From assembly GCF_019904175.1 (NCBI RefSeq), contig NZ_CP061913.1, positions 1,674,001-1,738,000 of the forward strand: a DNA stretch of 64,000 nt. The letters run 5' to 3'. The position numbers were made by a program, and so were the translations under genes. The number at the start of each line of letters is the position of its first letter. The first letter of the stretch is position 1. This DNA comes from Dactylosporangium vinaceum (GTDB taxonomy: Bacteria > Actinomycetota > Actinomycetes > Mycobacteriales > Micromonosporaceae). Positions 36,316 to 44,816 of the stretch are shown piece by piece. The notes below the pieces were generated by a model, which had not been told where the DNA came from, ran no database searches, and worked only from the letters and a program-made list of their open reading frames with translations.

Positions 36316-37226
36316 ACCAGCCTCGCATCGCAGTCGTCATCGTCACCTACAACAGCGCGGATGTGATCGGCGGAGCCCTGCGCTCCCTGGTGCCGTCCGA
36401 AGGGGTCGAGATCTCGGCAGTTGTGGTGGTGGACAACAACTCCAGGGACGACAGTGTCGCCCTGACCAAGGCCACGGCCGACGTGCTGCCGGTGCAGTCG
36501 GTGCAGACCGGCCGCAACGCGGGCTACGCGGCCGCGATCAACGCGGGGCTGGTCGCCCTGCGCGAAGTACCCTATGACGCCCTTTGGGTCATGAATCCGG
36601 ACGTGCGGATGCGCCCGGACACGCTCGCGGTCCTGTACAAGGAGCTGCAGGCGCCGGGGCGCGGCATGACGGTGCCGAAGATGCTGAACCCCGACGGATC
36701 GCTGCAGCCGTCCCTGCGCCGGATGCCGACCGTCGGGCGGGCCATCGCCGAGGCCGTCATCGGGGGCCGGCGGGCCGGCCGCATCGGGAGCCTGGGCGAG
36801 CTCATCACGGACCCGGCCGACTACGAGCAGGCCGGCGAGTGGGCGTGGGCCACCGGCGCCGCGCTGCTCATCGCGGCGGACGTGGTCCGCGCGCTCGGCG
36901 ACTGGGACGAGTCGTTCGTGCTCTACTCCGAGGAGACCGAGTACATCCTGCGCGCCCGCGACCACGGCTGGCGGCTCTGGTACACGCCGGATGCCGTGGT
37001 CGAGCACATCGGCGGCGAGTCGGGCTTCAACCCCACGCTCGCCGCGCTCGTCACCCTCAACAAGGTGAAGCTCTTCCGGCGCCGCCGCGGTGCGGTCGCC
37101 GGCGCCGCCTACTACGGCGCGGTGCTGCTCGGCGAGTCGGTGCGCGCCGTGGGGGGCAAGCAGATCGCGAAGGCGTCGTTGGCGGCGCTCATGCACCCGT
37201 CGAAGCCGCCGCGGCTGGGCGACTGA
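36312..37226 (+). CDS. Family 2 glycosyltransferase (rhamnosyltransferase-like)
   Basis: A 304-residue GT2 enzyme. Signature segments are RIAVVIVTYNSADVIGGALR, VVVDNNSRDDSV, GRNAGYAAAINAGL, the LWVMNPDVRMRPD region with a DxD-equivalent NPD, and WATGAALLIAADVVRALG with DESFVLYSEETEY. This resembles WbbL-type rhamnosyltransferases. The GTG at 36312 overlaps the deacetylase stop (GTGA), and its own stop overlaps the next ATG (TGATG), so translation is coupled along the cluster. Confidence 0.88.
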   Translation: MNQPRIAVVIVTYNSADVIGGALRSLVPSEGVEISAVVVVDNNSRDDSVALTKATADVLPVQSVQTGRNAGYAAAINAGLVALREVPYDALWVMNPDVRMRPDTLAVLYKELQAPGRGMTVPKMLNPDGSLQPSLRRMPTVGRAIAEAVIGGRRAGRIGSLGELITDPADYEQAGEWAWATGAALLIAADVVRALGDWDESFVLYSEETEYILRARDHGWRLWYTPDAVVEHIGGESGFNPTLAALVTLNKVKLFRRRRGAVAGAAYYGAVLLGESVRAVGGKQIAKASLAALMHPSKPPRLGD

Positions 37227-38269
37227 TGGAAGCCGTCCCGTTCGACAGGCTCGGCCCCGAGCACCTCGACGCCTGGCACGCCCTGCGCAACGCCAACCCA
37301 CTGCTCGACAGCCCCTACTTCCACCCCGGGTTCGCCGCGGCCGTCCACACCAGCGGAAGAGCTGTGCAGGTGTACTGCGAGCGCAGCGCGACAGGCGCGA
37401 TCGCCAGCCTGTTCCCGGTGGTGCGCGAGGGCTCCCTGCTGCGCCCGGTCGGCTGGCCCGGCGCCGACTTCCAGGGCCCGATCCTCGCCCCGGGCGCCGC
37501 CTACCCGGTCACGAAGCTGCTCACCGGCGGCGCGACCGCGCTCGAGTTCGACCACCTGCTGCCGCTGGCCGGCGAGTTCGAGGAGTGGACGGCCACGACC
37601 CGCGAGTCGCCGTTCGTGGACACGACGGGCGGGATGGACGGATACCTCGCCCGCGCCTCCAAGTCCGGCCGGGACAACATGGGCCAGGCCCGCCGCCGCA
37701 CCGCGAAGGCCGAGCGCGAGATCGGCCCGGTCAAGTTCGAGGCCGACGTTGTCGACGAGGCCGCGCTGGCCGAGGTGATCCGCCTCAAGCGGGCCCAGTA
37801 CGCGGCCACCGGGGCCAGGGACTACTTCGCCGAGCCCGACCGCGAGCGGCTGCTGCGGGCGCTGCTGCACACCCGCGGTACCGACTTCGCGGGGATCCTG
37901 TCCACTGTGTACGCCGGTGACCGATTGCTCGCGGCGCACTTCGGCATCCGCTCCGGCCCGGTGCTGCACTGGTGGTTTCCGGTGTACGATCCGGCCCACT
38001 CGGCGCTCGCCCCGGGCTGGATCCTGCTGCGGGAGCTGGTCATGGCGGCGCCGCAGCTCGGGTTCACCCGGATCGACCTGGGCCGGGGTGACGACGAGTA
38101 CAAGCGGCGGGCGAAGACCGGGGAGACGTTCGTCGGTCAGGGCCTGGTCACCCGCAGCAACACCCGGCTCGCGGTCCGGCGGGCCCGCGAGCAGCTCGTG
38201 GCCGCGGCGAAGGCGTCGCCGCTCGGCCCGCACCTGCGCAAGGTCGTTCGCCGCTTGCGTTCGAGATAG
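37226..38269 (+). CDS. GNAT-fold protein, CelD/BcsL-like (FemAB superfamily)
   Basis: A 347-residue acyltransferase-type protein. The C-terminal GNAT half shows LHTRGTDFAGILSTVYAGDR, AHFGIRSGPVLHWWFPVYDP and the acceptor-like LGRGDDEYKRRAKTGETFVG segment typical of proteins once annotated as cellulose-biosynthesis CelD. Such proteins occur in many exopolysaccharide loci and may acylate a sugar or a lipid-linked precursor; the donor is unknown. It is coupled to the upstream glycosyltransferase by TGATG. Confidence 0.78.
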   Translation: MEAVPFDRLGPEHLDAWHALRNANPLLDSPYFHPGFAAAVHTSGRAVQVYCERSATGAIASLFPVVREGSLLRPVGWPGADFQGPILAPGAAYPVTKLLTGGATALEFDHLLPLAGEFEEWTATTRESPFVDTTGGMDGYLARASKSGRDNMGQARRRTAKAEREIGPVKFEADVVDEAALAEVIRLKRAQYAATGARDYFAEPDRERLLRALLHTRGTDFAGILSTVYAGDRLLAAHFGIRSGPVLHWWFPVYDPAHSALAPGWILLRELVMAAPQLGFTRIDLGRGDDEYKRRAKTGETFVGQGLVTRSNTRLAVRRAREQLVAAAKASPLGPHLRKVVRRLRSR

Positions 38270-38284
38270 AAGGAGGCGTCAGGA

Positions 38285-39631
38285 ATGGCCGGCAGAAGTG
38301 CACTCATTCTGGTCGAGAATCTCTCAGTCCCGTTCGACCGGCGGGTGTGGCAGGAGAGCCTGGCGTTGCGGGACGCGGGCTGGGACGTGAGCGTGATCTG
38401 CCCGCAGGGGACCAAGCGGGACACCGAGTCCTACGCGGAGATCGACGGCATCAAAATCCACAGGTACCCGCTGGAGGCGGCGACCGGCGGCCCGCTCGGC
38501 TACGCGAAGGAGTACTCGTCGGCGCTGCGGCACACGCTGCGGCTGGCCAAGCAGGTCGGCCCGGTCGACATCGTGCACGCCTGCAACCCGCCGGACATCC
38601 TCTACGTGGTGGCCAAGCGCCTGCGCAAGCACGGGACCCGGTTCATCTTCGACCAGCACGACCTGGTGCCGGAGCTGTACCTCTCCCGCTTCAACCGCGG
38701 CAAGGACCTGCTCTACCGCGGGGTGGTGCGGGCCGAGAAGGCGACCTACGACGCGGCCGACGTGGTCATCGCCACCAACGAGAGCTACCGGCAGGCGGCG
38801 CTGACCCGCGGCGGCAAGCGGCCCGAGGACGTGTTCGTGGTCCGCAGCGCGCCGGTCGTCGAGCGGTTCCACCACGTGCCGCCGGACGAGTCCATCAAGC
38901 GGGGCAAGCCGTATCTGCTGTGCTACCTCGGCGTCATGGGCCCGCAGGACGGCGTGGACTACGCCCTGCGCGCGCTGGCGAAGCTGCGCGACGAGGTCGG
39001 CCGCACGGACTGGCACGCGGCCTTCGTCGGCGCCGGCGACACCTTCGAGCAGATGCAGCAGCTGGCCGTGGAGCTCGGGCTGGGCGACTCGGTCACGTTC
39101 ACCGGGCGCATCCCGGACGAGGACCTGCTGCGGTACCTCTCCACCGCCGACGTCTGCCTCTCGCCCGACCCGCTCAACCCGCTCAACGACGTCTCCACGA
39201 TGAACAAGATCATGGAGTACATGGCCATGTCGAAGCCGATCGTCTCCTTCGAGCTGCGCGAGGCCCGGGTGTCCGCGGGGGAGGCGGCCGTCTACGCGCC
39301 GGCCAACGACGAGTCGGCGTTCGCGAAGCTGGTGTCGGCCCTGCTCGACGACCCGGACGAGCGCCGGCGCATGGGCGAGCTCGGGCAGGCCCGGGTCAGC
39401 GGCCCGCTGTCGTGGGAAAACTCGAAGATCAACCTGATAGCGGCCTACGAGCGGGCCTACGCCAAGAAGCTCGGGACCTCAATCCCCGCTCAGCGCACCG
39501 GTGGCGCGGGAGCTGGCGTCACTGCCCCAGGCGTTGTCATCCCGCCGCAGCCGGCTCGCGGCGCGGTCGATGACCAGGACACCGAGGAACGCGGTGGCGT
39601 CAACGGGGCTCACGGACCGGCTGCGCACTAG
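38285..39631 (+). CDS. Family 4 glycosyltransferase (WbuB-like)
   Basis: A 448-residue GT-B enzyme. It has ILVENLSVPFDRRVWQESLA at the N-terminus, IVHACNPPDILYVVAKRLR and FDQHDLVPELYLSRF. The donor-binding C-domain includes YLGVMGPQDGVDYALRAL, FTGRIPDEDLLRYLSTADVC and LNDVSTMNKIMEYMAMSKPI. AAGGAGG lies 10 bases before the ATG. The last roughly 50 residues are low-complexity and are antisense to the 3' end of the next, convergent gene (153-base overlap), so the natural C-terminus may be near residue 400 and the tail a stop-loss extension. Confidence 0.85.
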   Translation: MAGRSALILVENLSVPFDRRVWQESLALRDAGWDVSVICPQGTKRDTESYAEIDGIKIHRYPLEAATGGPLGYAKEYSSALRHTLRLAKQVGPVDIVHACNPPDILYVVAKRLRKHGTRFIFDQHDLVPELYLSRFNRGKDLLYRGVVRAEKATYDAADVVIATNESYRQAALTRGGKRPEDVFVVRSAPVVERFHHVPPDESIKRGKPYLLCYLGVMGPQDGVDYALRALAKLRDEVGRTDWHAAFVGAGDTFEQMQQLAVELGLGDSVTFTGRIPDEDLLRYLSTADVCLSPDPLNPLNDVSTMNKIMEYMAMSKPIVSFELREARVSAGEAAVYAPANDESAFAKLVSALLDDPDERRRMGELGQARVSGPLSWENSKINLIAAYERAYAKKLGTSIPAQRTGGAGAGVTAPGVVIPPQPARGAVDDQDTEERGGVNGAHGPAAH

Positions 39632-40336
39632 CCGCACGAGCGCGCCGAGGCCCAGCGGGGCCTCGGCCGCACTGCCCTGCATCGCGGCCAGCTGCCGGTT
39701 GCCCCGGCGCACCCGGACCCGGCGGTTGAGATGGGCCTTCAGCGTGCGGGCCGGGCGCACCAGCGAGCGCGCGCCGGCCACCGCGACGCGCTCGTGCGGC
39801 CCGAAGCTGGCGTGCACGTAGCCGTCGTCGGAGAGCACGTCGGGCATCGGGAAGACCCGCGCGTGCCCGGCCTCCGTGAGCATGTAGACCCCGGCCCCGG
39901 CCAGGACCCGGCTGGGCGCCATGAGCCGGTCGTGGACGCGGTGGACCCGGCGGACGATCCGGCCCACCTTCGCCATGTCCAGCTCGGGCACCGGCGAGCA
40001 GGCCAGCACGCCGGGCTGCGCGCACGCCGCGACGAGCGCGCGCACCGAGTCGGCGGTGAGCTCGACGTCGGCGTCGAGATACATCCGGGGAAACGTCGTG
40101 CAGTGCTCGTCGCCCAGCCGCATCGCGGGGACCTTGCCCGCCACCGCGGACTCGACGACGCGCACACCCGGCACGGCCGCCGCGACCGCGGCGGTGTCGT
40201 CATTGCAGGCGTTCGGCACGACGATGACCTCGAACTCGCCCGGTGCGGTGCCGGCCAGCAGCTTTCGCAGGTTGTGCCCGATGACCGCGGCCTCGTTGTG
40301 GGCCGGGACGACAATGCTCACGATCGGGATCCGCAC
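39479..40336 (-). CDS. Family 2 glycosyltransferase
   Basis: A 285-residue GT2 enzyme: VSIVVPAHNEAAVIGHNLRK, VIVVPNACNDDTAAVAAAVP, the DxD motif in PRMYLDADVELTADS and a later VLSDDGYVHASFGP acceptor loop. It starts with GTG, and a TATCGT -10 element lies exactly 6 bases upstream, so the mRNA is probably leaderless. Its 3' end overlaps the convergent GT4 gene by 153 bases. It is divergent from the asparagine-synthase-like gene. Confidence 0.85.
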   Translation of the reverse strand: MRIPIVSIVVPAHNEAAVIGHNLRKLLAGTAPGEFEVIVVPNACNDDTAAVAAAVPGVRVVESAVAGKVPAMRLGDEHCTTFPRMYLDADVELTADSVRALVAACAQPGVLACSPVPELDMAKVGRIVRRVHRVHDRLMAPSRVLAGAGVYMLTEAGHARVFPMPDVLSDDGYVHASFGPHERVAVAGARSLVRPARTLKAHLNRRVRVRRGNRQLAAMQGSAAEAPLGLGALVRLVRSRSVSPVDATAFLGVLVIDRAASRLRRDDNAWGSDASSRATGALSGD

Positions 40337-40342
40337 GGCGCC

Positions 40343-40348
40343 ACGATA
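40343..40348 (-). promoter_or_regulatory. -10 element for leaderless glycosyltransferase gene
   Basis: TATCGT on the minus strand is followed by 6 bases and then the GTG start at 40336; the predicted transcription start is the G of GTG. Confidence 0.45.
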
Positions 40349-40432
40349 GCGTGAAGAGACGCGAAAACGGTTGACGGATAACCGATCGACCTATTGGTAC
40401 CGCGATTGTGGGCCCGATAGGTTCGGGCTCCT

Positions 40433-42178
40433 ATGAGCGCCTTTCTCGCGGTCTCGATCGCACCAAACGCAGCCGAGCGTCTGCGCCACCCGGTCGAGGC
40501 GGCGATCGCGTGCCTCGCCGACGGCGGCTCCGTCGAGCACCGCGACGTCGCCGCGGACGGCTGGATCGCCTCCACCGAGCCGGTCGGCCCGGGCGCCTTC
40601 ACCGTGTCGCTCAGCAGGCTGCTGCGCACCCGGGACACCGACCTCAACGCCGCCGACCTGGTGCCGCTGCTGGCCGGGTCGGGCTCGGGCCTGACCGACC
40701 TGCTGCCGCCCTTCGCCGCGGCCCACCGCGCGCACGCCGGCGGCCCGATCACCGTCGCCAACGACTGGCTCGGGTTCCGCCAGCTGTTCTGGTGGCGGGG
40801 TGACGGCGTGGCCGCCGTCTCGACGAGTGCCCGAGCGCTGGCCGTGCTCGCGGGGGCCGGACTGGACCTCGACGGGCTCGGCACCCAGGCCATGATGGGT
40901 TGGCAGATCGCCGACCAGACCATCTATCAGGGCGTCCGCGCCTGCCCGCCCGCCACGATCGCCACGCTGTCCGGAGGGTCGCTGGAGATCCGGCAGTATG
41001 CGGCGGACGTCAGCCAGGCCGGCCCCGCCCCGCGGCTGGAGGACGCGGTCGCCGAGATGGCCGACATCCTGGCCCGCTGGCAGACCGCCTACATCGAGGC
41101 GCACCCGGAGTCGGTGCTGCAGCTGACCGGGGGCCACGACTCGCGGATCCTGCTCGGCGCGACGCCGGAGAAGCTGCGCAACGGCCTGCGGGCGCTGACC
41201 CTCGGCTCCGACACCAGCCCCGACGTCGTCATCGCGGCCCGGCTGGCCAAGCGGTACGGCATCCGGCACGAGGTGTACCGCCTGGACGAGCACGCCCCGC
41301 CGTCCCCGGCCGCCGCGCACGCCCTCGCGCTCGAAGCGGCCAAGGCGCTGGAGACGCTCGGGAGCCCGATGGCCCTCGCGCCGCTGCTGAGCGTCGAGGC
41401 GCAGCTCGACCAGGGCCACCGGCTCTCCGGGCTCGGCGGCGAGGTGGCCCGCGGCTTCTACTACGCCGGGCAGCCCGTCGGCGCGCAGACCACGCCCGCG
41501 CTCGTCGACCGGCTGGCCCGCTGGCGGCTGTTCAGCAACGAGTCGGTCGACGCGGCGGCCCTGGACAAGGACTTCCACGCCGCGGCGTCCGCGCACACGC
41601 ACGCGACGCTCAAGACGCTGTTCCCGGCGGGCGACTGGCTCCGCGCGACCGACCACTTCTACCTGTACCACCGGATGCACCGCTGGTCCGGCGCGCACGG
41701 GACGGCCGCCGCGGTGCGCCGCCACTTCGTCAACCCGATGTTCGACAGGCGCTTCATCGAGCTGTCGCTGGGCGTGGCCCCGGCCGACAAGCGCGACTCG
41801 CTGCTGCTGGGCCGGATCATGAGCCGCCTCGACGCCGAGCTGGCCCGCATCCCGCTCGACACCGGCCTGGTGCCGGCCCGCCTCGGCACCCGCAGCGTCG
41901 CGACGCGCGTCACGGTGGCCACGGCGACGGCCCGCAAGGTGGCCGGGAAGGTGCGCCAGCGGCTCACCAACGCCCGCCGCCCGCAGCTGGGCGCGGCCGA
42001 GTTCAGCGACCTGGTGGTCGAGCACTGGCGCAGCGACGCGTCGGTCTGCGCGCCGCTCTACGACATGCCGGTCGTCGACCGGCAGTGGCTCGACGGGCTG
42101 CTCAGCGGCGCTCACGGGGCCCCGGCCACGACCGTCACGTTCCTGGTGAACCTGCTGGTCGTGGCCGAGCGCCGCTAG
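40433..42178 (+). CDS. Asparagine-synthase-like protein without an N-terminal Cys
   Basis: A 581-residue protein with the AsnB overall layout. The synthetase half carries the pyrophosphate loop LTGGHDSRILLG (about 231-242; usually SGGxDS). The N-terminal half matches the glutaminase fold only weakly, and residue 2 is Ser, not the catalytic Cys, so glutamine-derived ammonia is unlikely. Proteins of this type recur in actinobacterial capsule loci, where they may form an amide or other acyl linkage through an adenylate; the real reaction is unknown. The ATG is preceded by a short leader. Confidence 0.75.
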   Translation: MSAFLAVSIAPNAAERLRHPVEAAIACLADGGSVEHRDVAADGWIASTEPVGPGAFTVSLSRLLRTRDTDLNAADLVPLLAGSGSGLTDLLPPFAAAHRAHAGGPITVANDWLGFRQLFWWRGDGVAAVSTSARALAVLAGAGLDLDGLGTQAMMGWQIADQTIYQGVRACPPATIATLSGGSLEIRQYAADVSQAGPAPRLEDAVAEMADILARWQTAYIEAHPESVLQLTGGHDSRILLGATPEKLRNGLRALTLGSDTSPDVVIAARLAKRYGIRHEVYRLDEHAPPSPAAAHALALEAAKALETLGSPMALAPLLSVEAQLDQGHRLSGLGGEVARGFYYAGQPVGAQTTPALVDRLARWRLFSNESVDAAALDKDFHAAASAHTHATLKTLFPAGDWLRATDHFYLYHRMHRWSGAHGTAAAVRRHFVNPMFDRRFIELSLGVAPADKRDSLLLGRIMSRLDAELARIPLDTGLVPARLGTRSVATRVTVATATARKVAGKVRQRLTNARRPQLGAAEFSDLVVEHWRSDASVCAPLYDMPVVDRQWLDGLLSGAHGAPATTVTFLVNLLVVAERR

Positions 42179-42274
42179 GCGCGCACCCGCCGCCGGCCGC
42201 GGCCGGCGGCCACCGACCGGGCCTGTGTCGCCCGGCAGAACAACGCCCAGCAGTTGTAGACCCAGCCGGGCTGC

Positions 42275-43180
42275 CTAGCCGGGCTGCTCCGCCGTGTTGC
42301 GGCCGCCCAGGCCCACCACCTGGGCCAGGCGGCGGCCGCGGCGGCTGAGCACGATCTGCTGCCGGTCGAGGTACCACTTGCGCACCGCGGCGCGGGCCTG
42401 CCGCCGCTGCTCGGGTGTGAGGTCGGCGCCCTCGTTGACCCAGCGGAGCATCTCCCGCCCCTGCAGGGTGTTGGCCGCGCGCGCCGTCCAGACCGGCACG
42501 CCGAGGCGCCGGGCCAGCTGCGGGCGGCGCTCGTCGCGCTGGAATCCGCGGCGGTACAGCACCTCGTTCACGTGGCCCCACGGGCCGGCCAGGGCCAGCT
42601 TGGACGAGTACACCTGGTCCTCGCGGAGCATGTTCTTGCGCGGGATGCCCACGATCGCCTCACGGCGGATGACGCCGTAGAGCGGGTCGAGGAGCAGGTA
42701 GCTGTCGTTGAGCAGGCGCAGCATCTCGGTGAGCCGGACGATGGGATCGTCGGAGAGCAGTTCCTCGCGGTGGTACTCCGACGTCCGCACGACGCCGTCG
42801 TCGCCGTGGAACTCGCACGCCGCGGTCACCATGATGAGCCGGGGATCCTCGGCGAACCGGTCCAGGCTCCGGGAGATGCAGTTCGGCTGCATCGCGTCGT
42901 CGTCGCCGATCCACCGCATGTAGGTGCCGGTGGCCCGGTGCATCGCGGAGACGAAGTTGTTGAGCAGGCCCACGTTCTCCGGCTGCCGGTAGTACTTGAC
43001 GCGCGGGTCCTCGGCGGCCAGGGCGCGGGCCACCTCCTGCGTCTCGTCGGTCGAGGCGTTGTCGGAGATGACGAGCTCGAGGTCGGTGTGGTCCTGGGCC
43101 AGCACGGAGCGGGCCACCGCCGGAATCCGCTTGGCGCCGTTGCGCACCGGGAGACAGACGGAGACGAGGACGTCCTGCAT
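42275..43180 (-). CDS. Family 2 glycosyltransferase
   Basis: A 301-residue GT2 enzyme with LVSVCLPVRNGAKRIPAVAR, LVISDNASTDETQEVARAL, ENVGLLNNFVSAMHRATG and the metal-binding MRWIGDDDAMQPNCISRSLD (DDD). The C-terminal 80 residues are basic (RRPQLARRLGVPV, RKWYLDRQQIVLSRRGRR) and may associate with the membrane. It starts 16 bases after the beta-helix protein gene, with GGAG upstream, so the two are likely co-transcribed. Confidence 0.88.
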   Translation of the reverse strand: MQDVLVSVCLPVRNGAKRIPAVARSVLAQDHTDLELVISDNASTDETQEVARALAAEDPRVKYYRQPENVGLLNNFVSAMHRATGTYMRWIGDDDAMQPNCISRSLDRFAEDPRLIMVTAACEFHGDDGVVRTSEYHREELLSDDPIVRLTEMLRLLNDSYLLLDPLYGVIRREAIVGIPRKNMLREDQVYSSKLALAGPWGHVNEVLYRRGFQRDERRPQLARRLGVPVWTARAANTLQGREMLRWVNEGADLTPEQRRQARAAVRKWYLDRQQIVLSRRGRRLAQVVGLGGRNTAEQPG

Positions 43181-43196
43181 CGATGAACTCCAGATT

Positions 43197-44612
43197 TCAG
43201 TTCTCCGGATTGACCGGAGTGCCGTCTTCCCAGGTGTTGTTGTGCCAGACGTTGCCGGAGCCGTTCACGTTGAACCCCGCGACCGCACCGTACGCCGCGC
43301 ACTTCTTGTTGGTGCCGAGCGCGAACACGTTGTTGATGATCTGCACCTTGTTGGCGTTCGGATACGGCTTGCTCTTCGTGTCGCCACCGTAGAGGCAGTA
43401 CGACGAACCCGTGTTGGCGCCCAGGAAGTTGCTGTCGACGACGACGTCGGAGATGACCGCGAAGTCGCCGAACAGGTTCAGGTCGCCGGTGCAGCCCTCG
43501 CCGGCCGAGTTGACCGGGGCGTCGCAGACGATCGTGTTGTGCTTCACCCGGATGTTGTGGCCGCCGTTGGACAGCAGGCCGCCCAGGTGCCAGTTCGCGT
43601 TGTCCGGGATTCGCTGGCCGTGCAGCCACGAGTCCTGGATGGTGCAGTACGAGCCGCTCTCGCCGCACTGCACGCTTGTCTGGCCGCCGTGGATGTTGCT
43701 GCGGATGATCGTCATGTTGCCGTAGCTGACGGCGGCGTTCTGCCGGGTTCCCGCGTCGACCTCGGAGTCGGACAGGGTGTAGGACCAGCTTCCGGAGCCG
43801 GACTGGTCGGTGTCCAGGACCACCGCGCCATTGATCTTGCTCTTCTGGATCTTGACGTTCTTGGCCTTGATGCCCAGATCGCAGTTGACGGTCTTCGAGT
43901 CGATGACCGTGTTGTCCTTGTCGATCGTGCAGGGGCCGCTGTACGCCGTGAGCGTCGTCCCGCCCGGCACGCCCGTGCTGCCGGGGCCGGGGAACCCGCC
44001 GGGGACGCGCCCGGGGATGTTCGCGGTGCTCTTGGCCGCCGCCGAGGGGTTCTTCGAGGCCGATGCGGAGCCGGAGGGGCCGGCGCCCAGCCCGGCGTTC
44101 GGGTCGACCTCACCCATGCCGCCGCCGTTTTCGCCCGCCTCCGGGGCCGTGCTGGTGGACGCCTCGTTGCCGGCCGCCTGCGGGCTTCCGGCGCGCACCC
44201 AGCCGATCACGAAGACCGCCCCGACGAGCAGCACGATGACGGCGGCGCCGACCAGCCAGACCCACGGCCGTCGCCCGGCGCCGCGCGGCGGCGGCACCGG
44301 CGACAGGGCCGGCGCCGGTGGCCGGGCCGGGCGCTGGAACTGGCCCGTGTCGCGGATCTCGCCGGTGTTGCGGATCGCGCCCGTGTTGCGGATCTCGCCC
44401 GTGTTGCGGATCTCGCCAGTGTGGCGCTCGGGCGCCCGGAACTCGCCGGTGCGCCGTTCGGCGCGCTCGGCCCGGGACAGGTCGCCGGTGGAGTCCTCGG
44501 GCCACACCGGCGGGCGGAACTCGCCGGTGGGGGGACCCTGGCGGGGGTTGCGCGGCGGAGGGGTGGGTTCTCCCTCGGACCTCGGCCGGTCCGGCGGGCG
44601 AATCGCGGGCAT
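43197..44612 (-). CDS. Membrane-anchored parallel beta-helix protein with N-terminal TGEIR repeats
   Basis: A 471-residue protein. The cytoplasmic N-terminus is Pro/Arg-rich and contains a 6-residue repeat, TGEIRN/TGAIRN/TGEIRD (about 65-91), preceded by isolated TGEF and TGDL motifs (about 29, 42 and 55). One membrane helix (about 117-138) leads to a Ser/Ala/Gly linker. The extracellular part (about 225-471) has repeated short strands ending in Asn/Asp/Gly (DNTVIDSKTVNCDLGIKAK, NVWHNNTWEDG), a right-handed beta-helix pattern typical of carbohydrate lyases and binding proteins. It may modify or bind the secreted polysaccharide. GGAAGGAG precedes the ATG. Confidence 0.75.
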   Translation of the reverse strand: MPAIRPPDRPRSEGEPTPPPRNPRQGPPTGEFRPPVWPEDSTGDLSRAERAERRTGEFRAPERHTGEIRNTGEIRNTGAIRNTGEIRDTGQFQRPARPPAPALSPVPPPRGAGRRPWVWLVGAAVIVLLVGAVFVIGWVRAGSPQAAGNEASTSTAPEAGENGGGMGEVDPNAGLGAGPSGSASASKNPSAAAKSTANIPGRVPGGFPGPGSTGVPGGTTLTAYSGPCTIDKDNTVIDSKTVNCDLGIKAKNVKIQKSKINGAVVLDTDQSGSGSWSYTLSDSEVDAGTRQNAAVSYGNMTIIRSNIHGGQTSVQCGESGSYCTIQDSWLHGQRIPDNANWHLGGLLSNGGHNIRVKHNTIVCDAPVNSAGEGCTGDLNLFGDFAVISDVVVDSNFLGANTGSSYCLYGGDTKSKPYPNANKVQIINNVFALGTNKKCAAYGAVAGFNVNGSGNVWHNNTWEDGTPVNPEN

Positions 44613-44738
44613 CTTGCTCCTTCCTCCGTGAAGCTCCGAAGTCCCGATACGACCCCGAACACCTCCTGAAAGTCAGCGCGCTTCACGGACGTTACCGAAG
44701 TCGCGGTGACGGCGGCAACCGACGTCCGGACTACGACA

Positions 44739-44771
44739 AAACGCCGCCCGGGTTGATCCCGGGCGGCGTTT
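44739..44771 (-). terminator. Intrinsic terminator after the sorbosone-dehydrogenase-like gene
   Basis: AAACGCCGCCCGGG (44739-44752) pairs perfectly with CCCGGGCGGCGTTT (44758-44771) across a 5-base loop. On the minus strand it lies about 45 bases after the stop of the large secreted-protein gene. Confidence 0.85.
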
Positions 44772-44816
44772 GTGCCGTTTTCAGTGGACGATTCCGGTCA
44801 AAGCTCGGGCCTTTAC

